A DNA stretch of 49,580 bases from Gnetum montanum (taxonomy: Eukaryota; Streptophyta; Gnetopsida; Gnetales; Gnetaceae), in assembly GCA_015680685.1 (NCBI GenBank), contig MNCI01012628.1, positions 1,754,652 to 1,804,231 on the forward strand, written 5' to 3'. Below the pieces are notes generated by a model. The model was given only the letters and a program-made list of their open reading frames with translations, was not told the origin of the DNA and ran no database searches. Of the stretch, positions 24,116-35,773 are shown in pieces (positions within the stretch are counted from its first letter, which is position 1; every line of letters starts with the position of its first letter). The position numbers and the translations under genes were made by a program.

Positions 24116-24349
24116 ATAGCAAGAAGGAACAAAAACATCTATATGATCAATTTCCAGATGAATTCATCCTTACTGAGTCCATTGAAGTCTAAGAACCAAG
24201 GATGACTAATTGGTATAATGAGTTCCTCTCCTATCTTCTCATATAGGAGCCTTTCATAGAATGAGACAATAAGAAAAAACAACAATTTCTTCACTAGGTC
24301 AAGCATTACATGACGATCCAAGGTAACCTTTGCAAGATTTGTGTCGATG

Positions 24350-25547
24350 GCTTAGTGTGATGGTATGTACTTGATGCTAATTAGTTGTAGATCCTCGAGG
24401 ATGCTTATGAACATCCTTGTTTGGGCCACTATGTTGGAAGGAGGATAGTTACAAAGATCCTCATGGTAGGATATTTTTCGCCAACTATCTTTAGGGATGC
24501 TCAACATTTCATTCGTTCATGTGAGTGATATCAATGGGATGAAGGAATGACCGTACAAATGAAAGGGCCGTAATAGTGGATCTAACCACTAGAGCCTTTC
24601 AGCCTTTGGGGTATTGAGTTTATGGAACCCATCACTTCCATGTTAAATGGGAAGGGTTACATCATAGTTGTTGTTAACTACTATATCAAATGGGCTAAAG
24701 CTACAACTATATTAGACTGTACATCTACCACTACAGCTTGCTTTATACAACGTCAAGTGGTAAATAGGTTGATATGCCTAGAGCACTTATTTCAAATAAT
24801 GGAATATATTTTATGGGGTCTAATTTTTAGGAATCAATGCAACGCTTGGAGATGCAACATAAACTTACAACCCCCTATCATCCCCAAGCTAACATTTAGG
24901 TTAAAGTTATCAATAAGAAGATTACTAGAATCCTAACATGAACTATCAATAGATATAGGAAGGACTAGAGTACCAAACTTAATGATGCTCTTTGGGCATA
25001 TTGTTCAACCTGGAAGCTTCCTATAGGCTATTTGCCTGATGAGTTAGTGTACAAAAAGTTACCAAAACTTCTAATTCAAGTTGAATTCCATACACTCACA
25101 ACTACCTATGAGCTTCACCTAGACATTAATCAAAATCTTATGAAACTTAATGGACTAGATGAAAACTGATGAATAGCCCTGATGATGAATAAAGTGTATA
25201 AGGCATACCATAAAAAATGTCATGACACATGGATAAGAAAAGTGACATTCCAAGCTAGTGATAAGGTTCTTTACTAGAATCCCATGCATGTGCCATAATG
25301 CACTAAGTTTCAAATGTTATGGAAAGTACCTTACATCATTCATTCAACTTTTCCTTTCAAGGCCATGGTAATTTACCACCTGTCTAGCCCTAAAAAATGT
25401 ATTTTAGTCAACATACAACAACTTAAGCCATTATTGGAACTCCAAGTAACCAGCAACACTAACACCTCTATGCAAGAACAAGCATGTTCTATTTTTTGGA
25501 TCTCCTCCACTCAAATTAGTCGTAGGGTAGATGGCCATTCATCCTAA
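24350..25547 (+). pseudogene. pol: Element B integrase and pol C-terminus
   Basis: The zinc-binding remnant has HPC-GHYVGRR (about 24412-24440) and RSCE. The core reads WGIEFMEP, so the first catalytic Asp is Glu, followed by VVNYYIKWAK. The second Asp region is lost by frameshift near 24790. The tail (WKVPYIIHSTFP, ACSIFWISS, ending at 25547) matches the pol end of A. Confidence 0.85.
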
Positions 25548-26975
25548 TATCTTGATGAGTCTAACTAAATTTTCACCTTTTCTTGCTTTACAATGTTCTT
25601 TATATATTTTTCAATTTCTTAATATTTTATTAATTATTTTATATATTTTCTTTTCTTTTCCTCTTTATTAATTTCATTTAGTCTTGTTGGAAATCTTTGA
25701 TTTTGTTGATTGCTGCTGCAAATTTTGGAAATTTATTTAAGACAACTATCAATATTATGATTGGTTAATCAAAAGATTAAAATTTTTCCTTGGATTTTGT
25801 TCTCTACTAATAATCTATTAATTTTTTGGTGGTATGTAGTAATGAGTTCACAACATTCACTGATTCCACTTGTTCCATGGAAAATCGTTATCTTGGGATG
25901 TGAAGGTACTTTCACATTACAACTAAAAGTAACCAATGATCTTGTTACCCAACAAACTAGGAAAGGACCAAGTGGAAATAGAAAAGGGTATGACATTAAG
26001 GGGTTTTGATGAGTTTTTCTTTCAGCTTCCTTCTTAAGTTCTATGACATTCCACTAGTTTATCATCACTCCTATTATTGATCATAAAAGGAAGCATGTAA
26101 TTGCATGGTGTGGTTCCTATGAAACAAAACAAGAATAGAAGTTCAAAGCATACCCATTAAACTTAATAATGGGCTATAAGCACTAGTTATGGGGCCAAAA
26201 AAACATGTTACCCATGCTTGAAGACACTCCTCTTACTAAGGTTCTTTCTATTTTTCTCTTCTCTTCTCTTAGAGTGATGGTTGTTCTTTGGGGTTCTCAT
26301 GAACATTTGATCATTGAAGAGGAGGAAAATGTTAATGTGAGATCATTGTAAATGGAAGGAAATTGGTCTAGACTTGGAATGGATCGATATTAGATTATCT
26401 TAATTACAATTTTTACAAATAATCTCATGTGACCATGATGCAAGTTATCCAACTACCTTTCTCTCTCTCTACCATTTGGTCATCTCATTTTCTATCATCT
26501 CACTACCTCATACCATGATGAACTAATCTATTTATTTTCTAGATAACATATACCTAGGACAATTCCTTTCAGGGGAATGGAATTTAACTTTTAAAAAAAA
26601 CATTCATTATCCTTGGTGCTTATGGACTCCTTGTGATGAAGGTATGTAAGGGCTTAATAGACATACATCTACTTTGGACATGACCCACTTGTACTCCTTT
26701 AGTCTAACCTTAACTTAAACTTCTTAATCATGAACCACTTGTATGATCAATCATTAAGATAGAATTGCAACATCTAGTTTTGCTTTATTTAGCATTAGAA
26801 CATCCTCAAAGAACTCAAATAATCCACTCTAATTACTTCAAATTAGTCTAAAATATTCATTTTTAGGTTGTTACCATCATTCTACATATTTTTGGCTTCC
26901 ATTTGGCTCTTATTTCATCCCAAAACTTGCCCAAAATTCCTCCGTTTCTAAGTGAAAAGGATAGCTAATAATAGC

Positions 26976-27053
26976 TGCATTAATGCACTTATGTCGATGT
27001 AGTGGAATGAGTTGATACAACCCCATCAATACAAGATAAAATTCCTATAAATA
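26976..27053 (+). promoter_or_regulatory. Element B internal LTR-like promoter upstream of ORF3
   Basis: 26976-27000 matches 20 of 25 bases of the B 3' LTR U3 at 44781-44805, just upstream of where the LTR TATA lies. TATAAATA follows at 27046-27053, about 460 bp before the ORF3 ATG. Element C has a counterpart at 40143-40243 that resembles its own LTR. I infer a separate promoter for ORF3; no transcription evidence is available. Confidence 0.5.
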
Positions 27054-27209
27054 CACATGATACTTAGCTCATTTTTCAACATTTTTCCAAAGTGCTAAAG
27101 GATTTTTTTCCATTTTTCAGAGCTCAAGAATCTTTCAAGCATCATAACTTTCGAACCGTTGATTCAATATCATCTATTTTTCGATCCTCAAGCTACTGAA
27201 GGTATGCTT

Positions 27210-27225
27210 TACATTGTGGGGGCCA
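27210..27225 (+). promoter_or_regulatory. Element B internal G-run motif
   Basis: TACATTGTGGGGGCCA aligns with TTAGTCGTGGGGGCCT of A, including the following AAATTTTTC block. It lies about 297 bp before the ORF3 ATG, almost the same distance as in C (295). Confidence 0.5.
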
Positions 27226-27512
27226 TGCATCTTAGGCTTTTTATGAAAAATTTTTCAAAATGTTTTTAACTCCCATGATTAAACTATTAAAATAATAAAA
27301 TAATAATAATAATAAATGATCAAGACCAACAAACAAACTTTGCTAGTTGGGAATAAAATAGTACCACTAGCCTATGATCATGAAACAAGAACTTAATGAT
27401 AAAATCCTAATGCCTAAGGAATTAACATAACTAAATCTAACAAAGGAAGGTATTCAAGGGAATAAAGGGTATGAACCAAAGAACTAGTCATGGATTATAT
27501 TTGTGATTATAG

Positions 27513-28238
27513 ATGGCACCCAAAAGAGGACTACAAGTGGGAGCACCATTGTATCCTAAGGAGAAGTAACCCCAAGGAACAATAACAACAACAACAACAA
27601 CTCCAGGAGAAAGTAGAAAAGGTTATGCATGTTACTAGGTTTGTTAGGTAGATTTCTGCTCTAGAAATGGATCAATCTAGGTAAGATGAGGCTCTAAGAC
27701 CAAGACCTAACTTAGAGGTCATACTTATGCAATTCTTCTTAAAGACAAATAGAACCAAGTAGGTCCAAAGTTCTATCTTATAGGAGTTGAACTTTGGATT
27801 CTTCTTAGAGTTAACACCTAAGGAGGTCAAAATGCAATTACAAGGGTCTTCTATGTGGTCCATTTTCTCAAATAGTAGATAATGATACATTGAGAAGACC
27901 TACTTATTTTGGATGAATCGACAAGGTGATGCATCAGTGAAGATTAAAGACATTATCATATTCTACTTGGTTGAAGCTATTGTTGAAGCCCTTAGTTTTT
28001 CCAACACTGGGGTAAAGCTTGTAAATATTTTCATGCAGGTGGACCTTGAAGTAAAGAAAAAATGAGTCCAACTAGGCTATGAAGTGAACAATAAGGAGTA
28101 TAGTGCCTTGATGAAGGTAGAACGAGGTTAATTTAAGATCACAACCTATCATCTAAACCCAATAGTGAGATCAAGTAATGTGACAACCTTCTTCACAAGA
28201 GCATGTACAACTTTAAATGAAGAATTTCCTATCATCCT
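27513..28238 (+). pseudogene. Element B ORF3, 5' part (cut by copia element E)
   Basis: The ATG directly follows TTGTGATTATAG, matching the acceptor of C (TGTGATTGCAG). After a low-complexity Thr stretch the translation aligns with C ORF3: ELNFGFFLELTPKEV against ELNFESFIEFSPKAI, then KTYLFWMNRQ, FSNTGV and FKITTYHLNPI. Several stops and frameshifts are present. The reading is cut at 28238 and resumes at 33827. With 33827-35773 and 44440-44521 it totals 2755 nt, close to 2728 nt in C. Function is unknown; see the C copy. Confidence 0.7.
28234..28238 (+). repeat. Target-site duplication of element E, left copy (ATCCT)
   Basis: ATCCT before the left LTR of E is repeated at 33822-33826 after the right LTR. 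Confidence 0.88.
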
Positions 28239-29363
28239 TATTGATCTTTTGGTATGCCAAAACCTTATGGAAAATGGAACATTTGTTACGGATGTTGTGT
28301 CTACAGGTCATGAACAAGAACTCTACATCATGAGGACTCAAGGGAATGAAATCTAAAATGGATTATGAAAATGGAGACTTCATAGGCAAGATGAGTGCAT
28401 GGACACATATGGATGAAAATGAAGACTACAAACTAAATGACGATGCTCCAAGATTGAAAAGAATCAAAATCAATGAGAAAAAGCCTCAGGAACCATAGCT
28501 AAATAGTTGAGGAGACATCTCCAAGAAATAGTAGACATCTCATCCAAGAAGAATGGATTCACAAGAATATGTTTAAAGAAAAGGAGACATCCCCATTGGA
28601 AAGAAGACATCTCCCAAGAGATGTCCCATTCTCCAAGGAGATGTCTCTCTAGAGTTGAGGCTGAACTCAGGTAGATGTCTGAACTTTGAAGGAGACATCT
28701 AGACTAGTCGTTGGATAGTTGTTGCATGAATTCTGAGACATTTTCAAAAACTTTGAACCTATAAGAAGACGTGAAATTCTTGGGATTTGGAAAAAAAGAC
28801 CTATCAACATCAAAGCTCTCATTATCTATTCTATGCTATTGTACTTGTATTTTTAATGATCTCATCATTTTCTTAATTGTAGTGGTGCTTCAAAATAAAA
28901 GGACCTATAATTTGAGTTGAATTCATTCCTTGTTTTTCTTTCTATTTCTTTGTTACCCTATGGGGTTGATGTGCTTCATATGAGAAGGCATCGACATTGA
29001 GCTTGTCAATATCATATGAGATTGAGTGGTTTTGCAACACCAAAACACTCCAAAGCAAAGCTAAATTTTTGTATAGGTTGTGGGATCCTCTAAACCATAC
29101 TTTGAGCTTGTTAGAACCTTGTAGGTTTGGGAGATTTCATAGTGACAAAATTCTCCCTAGCGAAGCTTAAATCTTATGAAGGTTATGGTGTCCTCAAAAC
29201 TACATTTTGAAAGAAACAAAGTTAAGAGGTGTGCAAGGAATCTACCCTTCGAGTGTGGGGTACACAAGTTGGGGGATCACATAATTTTTTGTGTGTTTTG
29301 TATGATAGGTTTAATTTTAATTAGGAAACTTATTTAACCCCTCTTCTAAGTTCTCGATCCTCA
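28239..29363 (+). repeat. Element E 5' LTR
   Basis: 1125 bp matching 32682-33821. The terminal dinucleotide here reads TA (TATTGA) where the right copy has TG (TGTTGA), a single decay change. 28500-28710 is dense in AGACATCT/AGATGTCT words. Confidence 0.88.
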
Positions 29364-29365
29364 AG

Positions 29366-29381
29366 TGGTATTGGAGCTTGG
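29366..29381 (+). other. Element E primer binding site (initiator tRNA-Met type)
   Basis: TGGTATTGGAGCTTGG begins two bases after the LTR. The usual plant copia site is TGGTATCAGAGC; two transitions separate them. Confidence 0.85.
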
Positions 29382-29418
29382 TACTCTTGCGCTCAACATC
29401 AACTTTCAAGAGTGAACT

Positions 29419-30732
29419 ATGGAGGGAACAACCTACACAAAGCCACCAATGTTTGATGGGTTCAATTTTTCCTATAGGAAGGAAAGGATGCAAGGCTTCT
29501 TCGGGTCAATGGAATTTGAGGTTTGGGAGTCCATCCTCGAAGGTTACACACCACCTAATGATAGTGCAACAAAGGCCCTCAAACCACAGAGCAAGTGAAC
29601 ATCAAAAGAAAGAGGTAAGTATATGTATGATTCCAAAGCAAAAAAATTATTTATATTTTGCATTAAATAAGTCTGAATTGAATAGGATAGTTGGTTGTAA
29701 AACTACTAAAGAAATTTGGGAAGCCTTAGAAGCTACCTATGAAGGCACATTCATTGTTAAATAATCTAAACTCTTGGTCTTACAAAGTGAGTATGATAAA
29801 CTCAAAATGAGAGAAGGTGAAAAGATAAAAGACTATTTATCTAGGGCTAATGATCTAGTTGTAGCAATTAGGGATACAAGCAAGGACTTTCTTGAAAGTG
29901 ATGTAAGAATAAAGATGATTAGAACTTTACATCCTAATTTTAGACCTAAGGTTGTGACTATGGAAGAAATTATGGATTTTTTGATCTTAAAGTTCAAGGA
30001 CTTCAAATAGTTCTTATTGCTTCTGAAATGAACCTCATAAGGGAAGGGGCAATAAAATAAAATCCCATTACCTTAAGGTCAACATCCAAAGAAAAGGAAC
30101 TTGCTGAACATGATGTGAGTAGTGAAGAAGAAATAGCTCTTCTTTCAAGAAGAGTTCAACGAATTCTTGTAAGAAAGGGAAAAAGCCTCAATCAATCGGG
30201 CCCTAATCAATTCGACTTTAAAGGTAAGGATAAAGGTAAAAAATTTTCAAATTCTAATTTTGATGCATTTTCAATAGAATGTTGGATATGTGAAGGAAGA
30301 GGCCATGCAACCTTCAAATATCCTAGCAATGGTAGGTTGCAACGAAAAGAGAGGACTGATGGAGATATGAAAAAGACCAACTTCTACACTAGCTACGGTG
30401 ATGATGAGCAAAGTGAAGAAGAAGTGGATAGCTATACAAAAGATTCTCATTTTATTTGCATGGCTCTGACAAATGAAAATCCAGTACAAATTTCTAATGA
30501 ATCAAGAGGTAAGTATGATGAAAGATATAGTGAATTAAGAGAAGACATTCTTCTCCTACATTATCTACTTAAGAAGGTAAAGAAAAATATGAATAGAAAA
30601 TTTTCTAAAATTCATACGTTATCTTCCAAACTAAAAGGAGAAATATCAAACATAAAGGCTAAGATTCGACTACTAACACCTTTAGATGTAGAGAAATGTA
30701 GGGATTCTCAAGGAGGAGTCCATGAAAATTAG
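29419..30732 (+). pseudogene. gag: Element E gag (copia, UBN2-type)
   Basis: Gag of a copia element. A good ATG at 29419 opens METHIONINE-Glu-Gly-Thr-Thr and then PPMFDGFNFSY and EVWESILEGYTPPNDS, to a TGA at 29596. The frame then shifts and continues with NRIVGCKTTKEIWEALEATYEGT, LQSEYDKLKMREGEKI and VVTMEEIMDF to about 30010. It shifts again and stays open from 30115 to 30732, with a zinc knuckle at about 30280-30325 reading C-x2-C-x4-H-x4-Tyr; the last Cys is lost. The C-terminal 100 residues are charged and coiled-coil-like. Gag forms the particle that packages the RNA. Confidence 0.85.
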
Positions 30733-32667
30733 CCTAGGTGTGAAGATTTGGAAGAAATCCCACAAGAGGATACAAGTTCTAGCTCAAGTGTAATCAGGTT
30801 TGAAAATGCTATTCTTGAGGAAAACACTTTATTTATTTGTAAAAATTTTGTAATTAAACAAGATTTTGGTTATCCTTAAGTTGGATAAGATAGCATTAAT
30901 GCTTAGTCTTGTCAAAAGAAACCTAGTAGAATATCTTGCAGGAAAAGCAACCTAAAATGGAAATGAGTTGAAAGTTGGAAAAATTCTAAAAAGAATGGAT
31001 GATACAGTAGATGATCATAGATTCTTTTTTCTTGAAGAACATGAAAGAGAAGGGTTGTCATACAAAATAAATCATGAAAGAAAAACAAAGAGCAAGGAGG
31101 TACTCTAAGATAGAGGACTTGATCAAAAACTTCATTAGTCTTTTCCATTCCAAATGCAAGTAAGGTAAGTCATGGTAAGTTTCTATTTTCCTACTTGCTA
31201 GTCAACATCTTGGTCTATCATTGAATAGTTTATAATATTTCTTTTTGAAACATTTATCTCTATTCATAGGAAAGAAGATCAAAATAGTATGGATATCTCT
31301 CATGCTTAAAACCTTTAAACAGTATACATGTCATTAAAAAGGCTTATTCCTGTAAAAGGTAGAATATGAGAATCAATAATGATATTGCATCCATGTCTAT
31401 CATAAATTGCCTTTGATTTGATAATATCATACTAATTTCTATAGAAAATATTTAGTTCATTGATCAAGAGGAAAGAAATATTTGTTTCAATTTTTATCTA
31501 ATATTTTATTTCTTTTTTTTCCAATTGAATTACACAATTCCTTTTTAGAGCAAGGTAGTAAAGAAATTAGGTTTAGGAAAAAAATAAGCACATATGTAGG
31601 GGGAGCTTGGACCTCATAAATTATTATGAAGCATCCATAAATGAAAGTGTTTGAAATTTTTTGAAGGCTTATTCATCTACTATTAGAGCTAAGTATTTTT
31701 GGCTCAATCTTTAAAATATCTACTACCTTTGAGTGATCATCAATTACTTTATGAATATTAGTTTCTAAAAACTTTAGCATGATAAGTGATGTTCTTTTGA
31801 CCCTTCCTTAAAAGCTAGATATATGTTCCATGAAATTAGTAAGCCCTTGTTGATGCCTTAAAAGGAGTAGATTATAGAATGATTATAAAATCATGTGATA
31901 TTAATTTATAGCTTATTTAGACAAGTTACCTAATTTTACATGCTCAAAATTTAGATACCATCATTTTTTGAAATTATCTTAAACATAAATTGAAAGGCTT
32001 GGCTTAGTTGTATTTGGATTAGCCATGGGTTACTAACAAGAGGACAACTCTTAATTGGAGTTTGGTTTGTTAGCCCTATGGAACAATGTGCTCTACTTCT
32101 ATGATAGTACTGCACTATCTTCTTAGAGTACTTAAGTCCGTTATTGCTAATATGAACTAAAGGAGTACTCATACTTTCATTATGAAAGCTTATTATGATA
32201 TTCTGAAAAAAATGAATAATATACCTCAAGATACATGTGATCCATATGGATATCCTAGAAATTGCTTTATCTCTTGACCTAAAGAATGATCTATAAATTT
32301 CTTATGTGTTAGGTACTAATGGATAAAAATTGTGCATTCTTTTGGTCTATTCTTGTTGCTAGGCTTCACTCCTTTTTGATGATGTCCAAAATGGGGAGAA
32401 TTTAGTATTATTTTTGATATTATTGGAAATTATTTATTATGGTCATATTAAGAATAAAATATATAGATCAAATTGATCATGCTATTATGGACATCATTTG
32501 TAAGTATGTGATTGTGATATGATTGAATAACTATGGTTCATGGAATATAGTGCACTATTGGGATATGGTGAATATATTTAAACTAGTGTCATGAGAAATA
32601 TTGTAATTATGTGTCTTAACGATTTCTCGAGACTACTAATCCATTTTCTTAAGTTTTAGACATTACT
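30733..32667 (+). other. Element E internal region without pol
   Basis: About 1.9 kb where a copia element would carry pol. I find no protease DSGA, integrase, YVDD or RNase H text in any frame, only short AT-rich frames. Either pol was deleted in an ancestor and unrelated spacer remains, or it has decayed beyond recognition. The end (TGTCCAAAATGGGGAGAATTT at about 32383-32403) resembles sequence normally found just after copia pol. Confidence 0.7.
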
Positions 32668-32681
32668 AAAAAGGGAAAGAT
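32668..32681 (+). other. Element E polypurine tract
   Basis: AAAAAGGGAAAGAT lies directly before the TG of the right LTR, the usual place of plus-strand priming. Confidence 0.8.
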
Positions 32682-33821
32682 TGTTGACATTTTGGTATGC
32701 CAAAACCTTAAGGAAAATGGAGAAGAAAGAACGTTTGTTATGGATGATGTGTCTACAGGTCATGAACAAGAGCTCTACATCATAAGGACTCAAGGGAATG
32801 AAGTCTATAATGGATTGTCAAAATGGACACTTCATAGGCAAGATGAGAGCATGGACACATATAGATGAAAATTAAGACTACATACCAAATGAAGATGCTT
32901 CAAGGATTGGAAAGAAGAAAAATCAATGAGAGAAAGCCTTAGGAACTAGAGTTAAATAGTTGAGGAGATGTCTCCAAAAAATAGTAGATGTCTCAGATGC
33001 GAAGAATGGATTCACAGGAAGACATCTTAAAAAATAGGATATGCCTCCATTGGAAAGAAGACATCTCTTTAGAGACATCTCTCAAGAGTCATCCCATTCT
33101 CTAAGGAGATGTCTCTCCAGAATTGAGGCTAAAATTAGGTAGATGTCCCAACTTTGAAGGAGACATCTACACTAGCCAGTGGGTAGCCGTTGCATGAATT
33201 TTGAGATATTTTTGGAAACTCCAAAGCTATAAGGAGACATCAAATTCTGGGGAATTGGAAATAAAAAAAGACTTGTCAACATCAAAGCTATCATTGTCTA
33301 TTCTATGCTATTGTACTCGTGTTCTTAATTGTCTCATCATTTGCTTGATTTTAGTACTAAGGACTTGTAATTTGAGTTACATTCATTCTTTGTTTTTCTT
33401 TTATTTCTTTGTTTCCATAAAGGATTGATGTGCTTCTTCTGAGAAGGCATTGACATTGAGCTTGTCAGGATCCTATGAGATTAAGTGGTTCTGCAGCACC
33501 AAAATACTTCAGAGTAGAGCTCAAGGTTGTATAGGTTGTGGGATCCTCTAAACCATACTTTGAGCTTGTTTGGACCTTGTGGGGTTGGGAGATTTTACAA
33601 TGATGAAGCTATTTGTAGTAGAGATCAAATCTTGCAAATGTTGTGGTGTCTTCAAAATCATAGTTTGAAAGAAACAAAGTCTGGAGGTGTGTAAGGAATT
33701 TACCCTTCAAATGTAGAGTATCTAAGTTGGGGATCCATGTAAATTTTGGTGTGTTTTGTGTGACAAGTTTGATTTCAAATAGGAAACTTATTTAACCTCT
33801 CTTCTAGGTTCTTGAACCTTA
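32682..33821 (+). repeat. Element E 3' LTR
   Basis: 1140 bp starting TGTTGACATTTTGG and ending GAACCTTA, matching 28239-29363. It carries the same AGACATCT/AGATGTCT array at about 32960-33170. Confidence 0.88.
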
Positions 33822-33826
33822 ATCCT
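33822..33826 (+). repeat. Target-site duplication of element E, right copy (ATCCT)
   Basis: Repeat of 28234-28238 directly after the right LTR of E. Confidence 0.88.
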
Positions 33827-35773
33827 ATTCAAGCTCATCTTCCTTGAAATCGAGAAAATTATGCTTGATCAGAAAATTATGCAAAAGGGGAGGGATAACC
33901 TATTACTCTAATGATGTGGTCTACTGTGCTCTTGTCACATCCTAGTAGAATATGATGAAAGACAAAGCCATTGTAAAAAAGGAGTAGCTACCACCACCAT
34001 CACTTATAGCCCTAAAAAAAACATCAGAAATGCTTGCAATTGTAAAAAGCATTAGGAAAATTTGGGAAAAATAGTTATAGTACCAACAAGGATTTGTAGG
34101 TGATGGAAATTCATTTGTCTATTATCCAGCCATGATCCATTTGAATGAGGTCATAAGGATATTTAGGTGGTTGGATAATGGGACTACACCACTATTCTCT
34201 ATGTAACGAAACTAGGCATTCATTAGATCCAAGTTGAGTGTCAAGATGGTTACTGTGTCCATTCCCAAACAAGTATTTCTCAAAATTTTAGGACATGCAA
34301 TAGCCTTTTCTATGATTTTGGAGAAAGGAAAAGGAGCAGAACTTTTGGTAATGCCAACAAGATTCAAGAAATAGCAACAAATGTGATGGATGATAAAGTT
34401 GTAAAAGTTCTCAATGCTCATGCTATGTCTGTACCAGATATAGCCACCATGGTAGATACCCACGCATTAGAAGTAGTTGGATGAAGACTATGCAACATGA
34501 AGAGGTGTTGGAGATATTGGTAGGAGCTAGGTAACTACTTTTAGAGATATTCAATCTATCAAATTCTATCATTGCAAATGAGTTGCAGCTATTAGAGACA
34601 AGAAGCAAGTTGCTAGTCACTATTGCGCAACTTGAGGAGGCCGCCATGATCAATTGATGGTTGGCCACCAAACTTATAGAACTATGAGCCTATGTCTTAG
34701 ATCTTTCCGTTCTCTAACTTGACGTAACATGAGATGAAGCTTTGTAACAATTTCAACAAAAAATGTGAGAAGGCTAAGAATGTGAAAGAGATGATGATCT
34801 TTGATGCATCCATGTTAGAGGTGATGGAAAAAAAAAATAAGAAGCTATCACAAGTTTGTAAGGAGAGCTTGGTCCTCACTAGAGACAATCATTACCTATG
34901 ATATGTTGAGCAACAAAAGGACAAGATGGTCAAATGCATATGCTAGTAATAAGTGCAGTTTGTAAAGGTAAACTTGGATTTGAGATGGTTAGTAGCCAAA
35001 TACAAGAATCTCTCAGTGGATGAGATTCATGCCCTTTGCTAGAGGATTGCAATTGAGATGGTTGCCTAGATAAATGAGGTCCTAAAATTTAAGAAAGTGA
35101 AGAATCACTATAGGGAGTGGGTTAGGTTACTTAAGGAGGTCAATGAAAAGGAGATAAAATTGGCCAAGGCAAAGGTAAATGAGTCTATCTAGCAACTCTA
35201 GTAAATAGGCCATGTGTGGTAGTCCATCTTTGATGGACTAAATGCATGCAATCAAGTAGAGATTTTCCTAAAGAAGTTGTAGATCAAGAAGATGATCAAG
35301 TACATGGAGTTGACCAACCTCTACTATGCAAACTTGAAAATGCTAATAATAGGGAGACTAAGAAGAAAATTAGACAACCAGGTTACTAGCTATTACATCC
35401 TCTATGAGTAGAGTTCAAGCTCCAGAAAGATAAAAAAATAAAAGTTGGAGATATTTAACATGGAGCTTGAAGTTCTTAGAAGTAGGTTCACTAATTAACA
35501 AATCATTGTTAAGAACTTCGCAAAGAGGATGAATGACTACTAGGATTTGTAGAACCTTGTTAAGACATCTGATATTGAATGTAAAACATTTGTAGCCTAG
35601 TTCATCAACATGAAGGAGATGTTTCCTTCACTATCTTACCCATGGGACATCACCACATTAGCTAATCTAGGAAAAGTAGCCTGGGTCATATACTATCCAC
35701 AAAGTAAAGAAGAGAAAATATAGGTAATCCTAGATGCCTTTAAATTTTCAACAATAGCAGTAGTTGTAGTAGG
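33827..35773 (+). pseudogene. Element B ORF3, middle part (coiled-coil half)
   Basis: Continuation of B ORF3 between E and C. It aligns with C ORF3 from the end of the globular half through the charged half: KLIFLEIEKIM at the start, a Trp/Leu block at about 34640-34680, and at about 35290-35400 text matching MELANLRYANLAML of C (here MELTNLYYANLKML). Many stops and frameshifts occur. Lys, Glu and Leu dominate, as expected of a coiled coil. It is cut at 35773 by C and finishes at 44440-44521. Confidence 0.65.
35769..35773 (+). repeat. Target-site duplication of element C, left copy (GTAGG)
   Basis: GTAGG before the left LTR is repeated at 44435-44439 after the right LTR. Confidence 0.92.

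Larger units (their letters stand above)
25548..27512 (+). other. Element B post-pol spacer and ORF3 leader
   Basis: About 2 kb without a supported gene. The first half matches A's spacer (the CATGGTGTGGTTCC block at about 26110 and the ACATGTTACCCATGCTTGAAG block at about 26203). The last part holds the ORF3 promoter module: U3-like text at 26976-27000, a TATAAATA at 27046-27053, the G-run at 27216-27222 and the acceptor ending at 27512. Confidence 0.7.
28239..33821 (+). mobile_element. Element E: non-autonomous Ty1/copia LTR retrotransposon
   Basis: A 5.6-kb element with LTRs 28239-29363 and 32682-33821, an ATCCT duplication, an initiator-Met-type primer site and a polypurine tract before the right LTR. 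It encodes only a Gag; about 1.9 kb after gag has no recognisable protease, integrase, RT or RNase H. The Gag text (PPMFDG, EGYTPPND, KTTKEIWEALEATYEGT) and the tract-LTR junction (AAAGGGAAAGATTGTTG) are like plant copia elements of the Sirevirus side, a call from family knowledge. It interrupts ORF3 of B, so it is younger than B. Confidence 0.9.
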
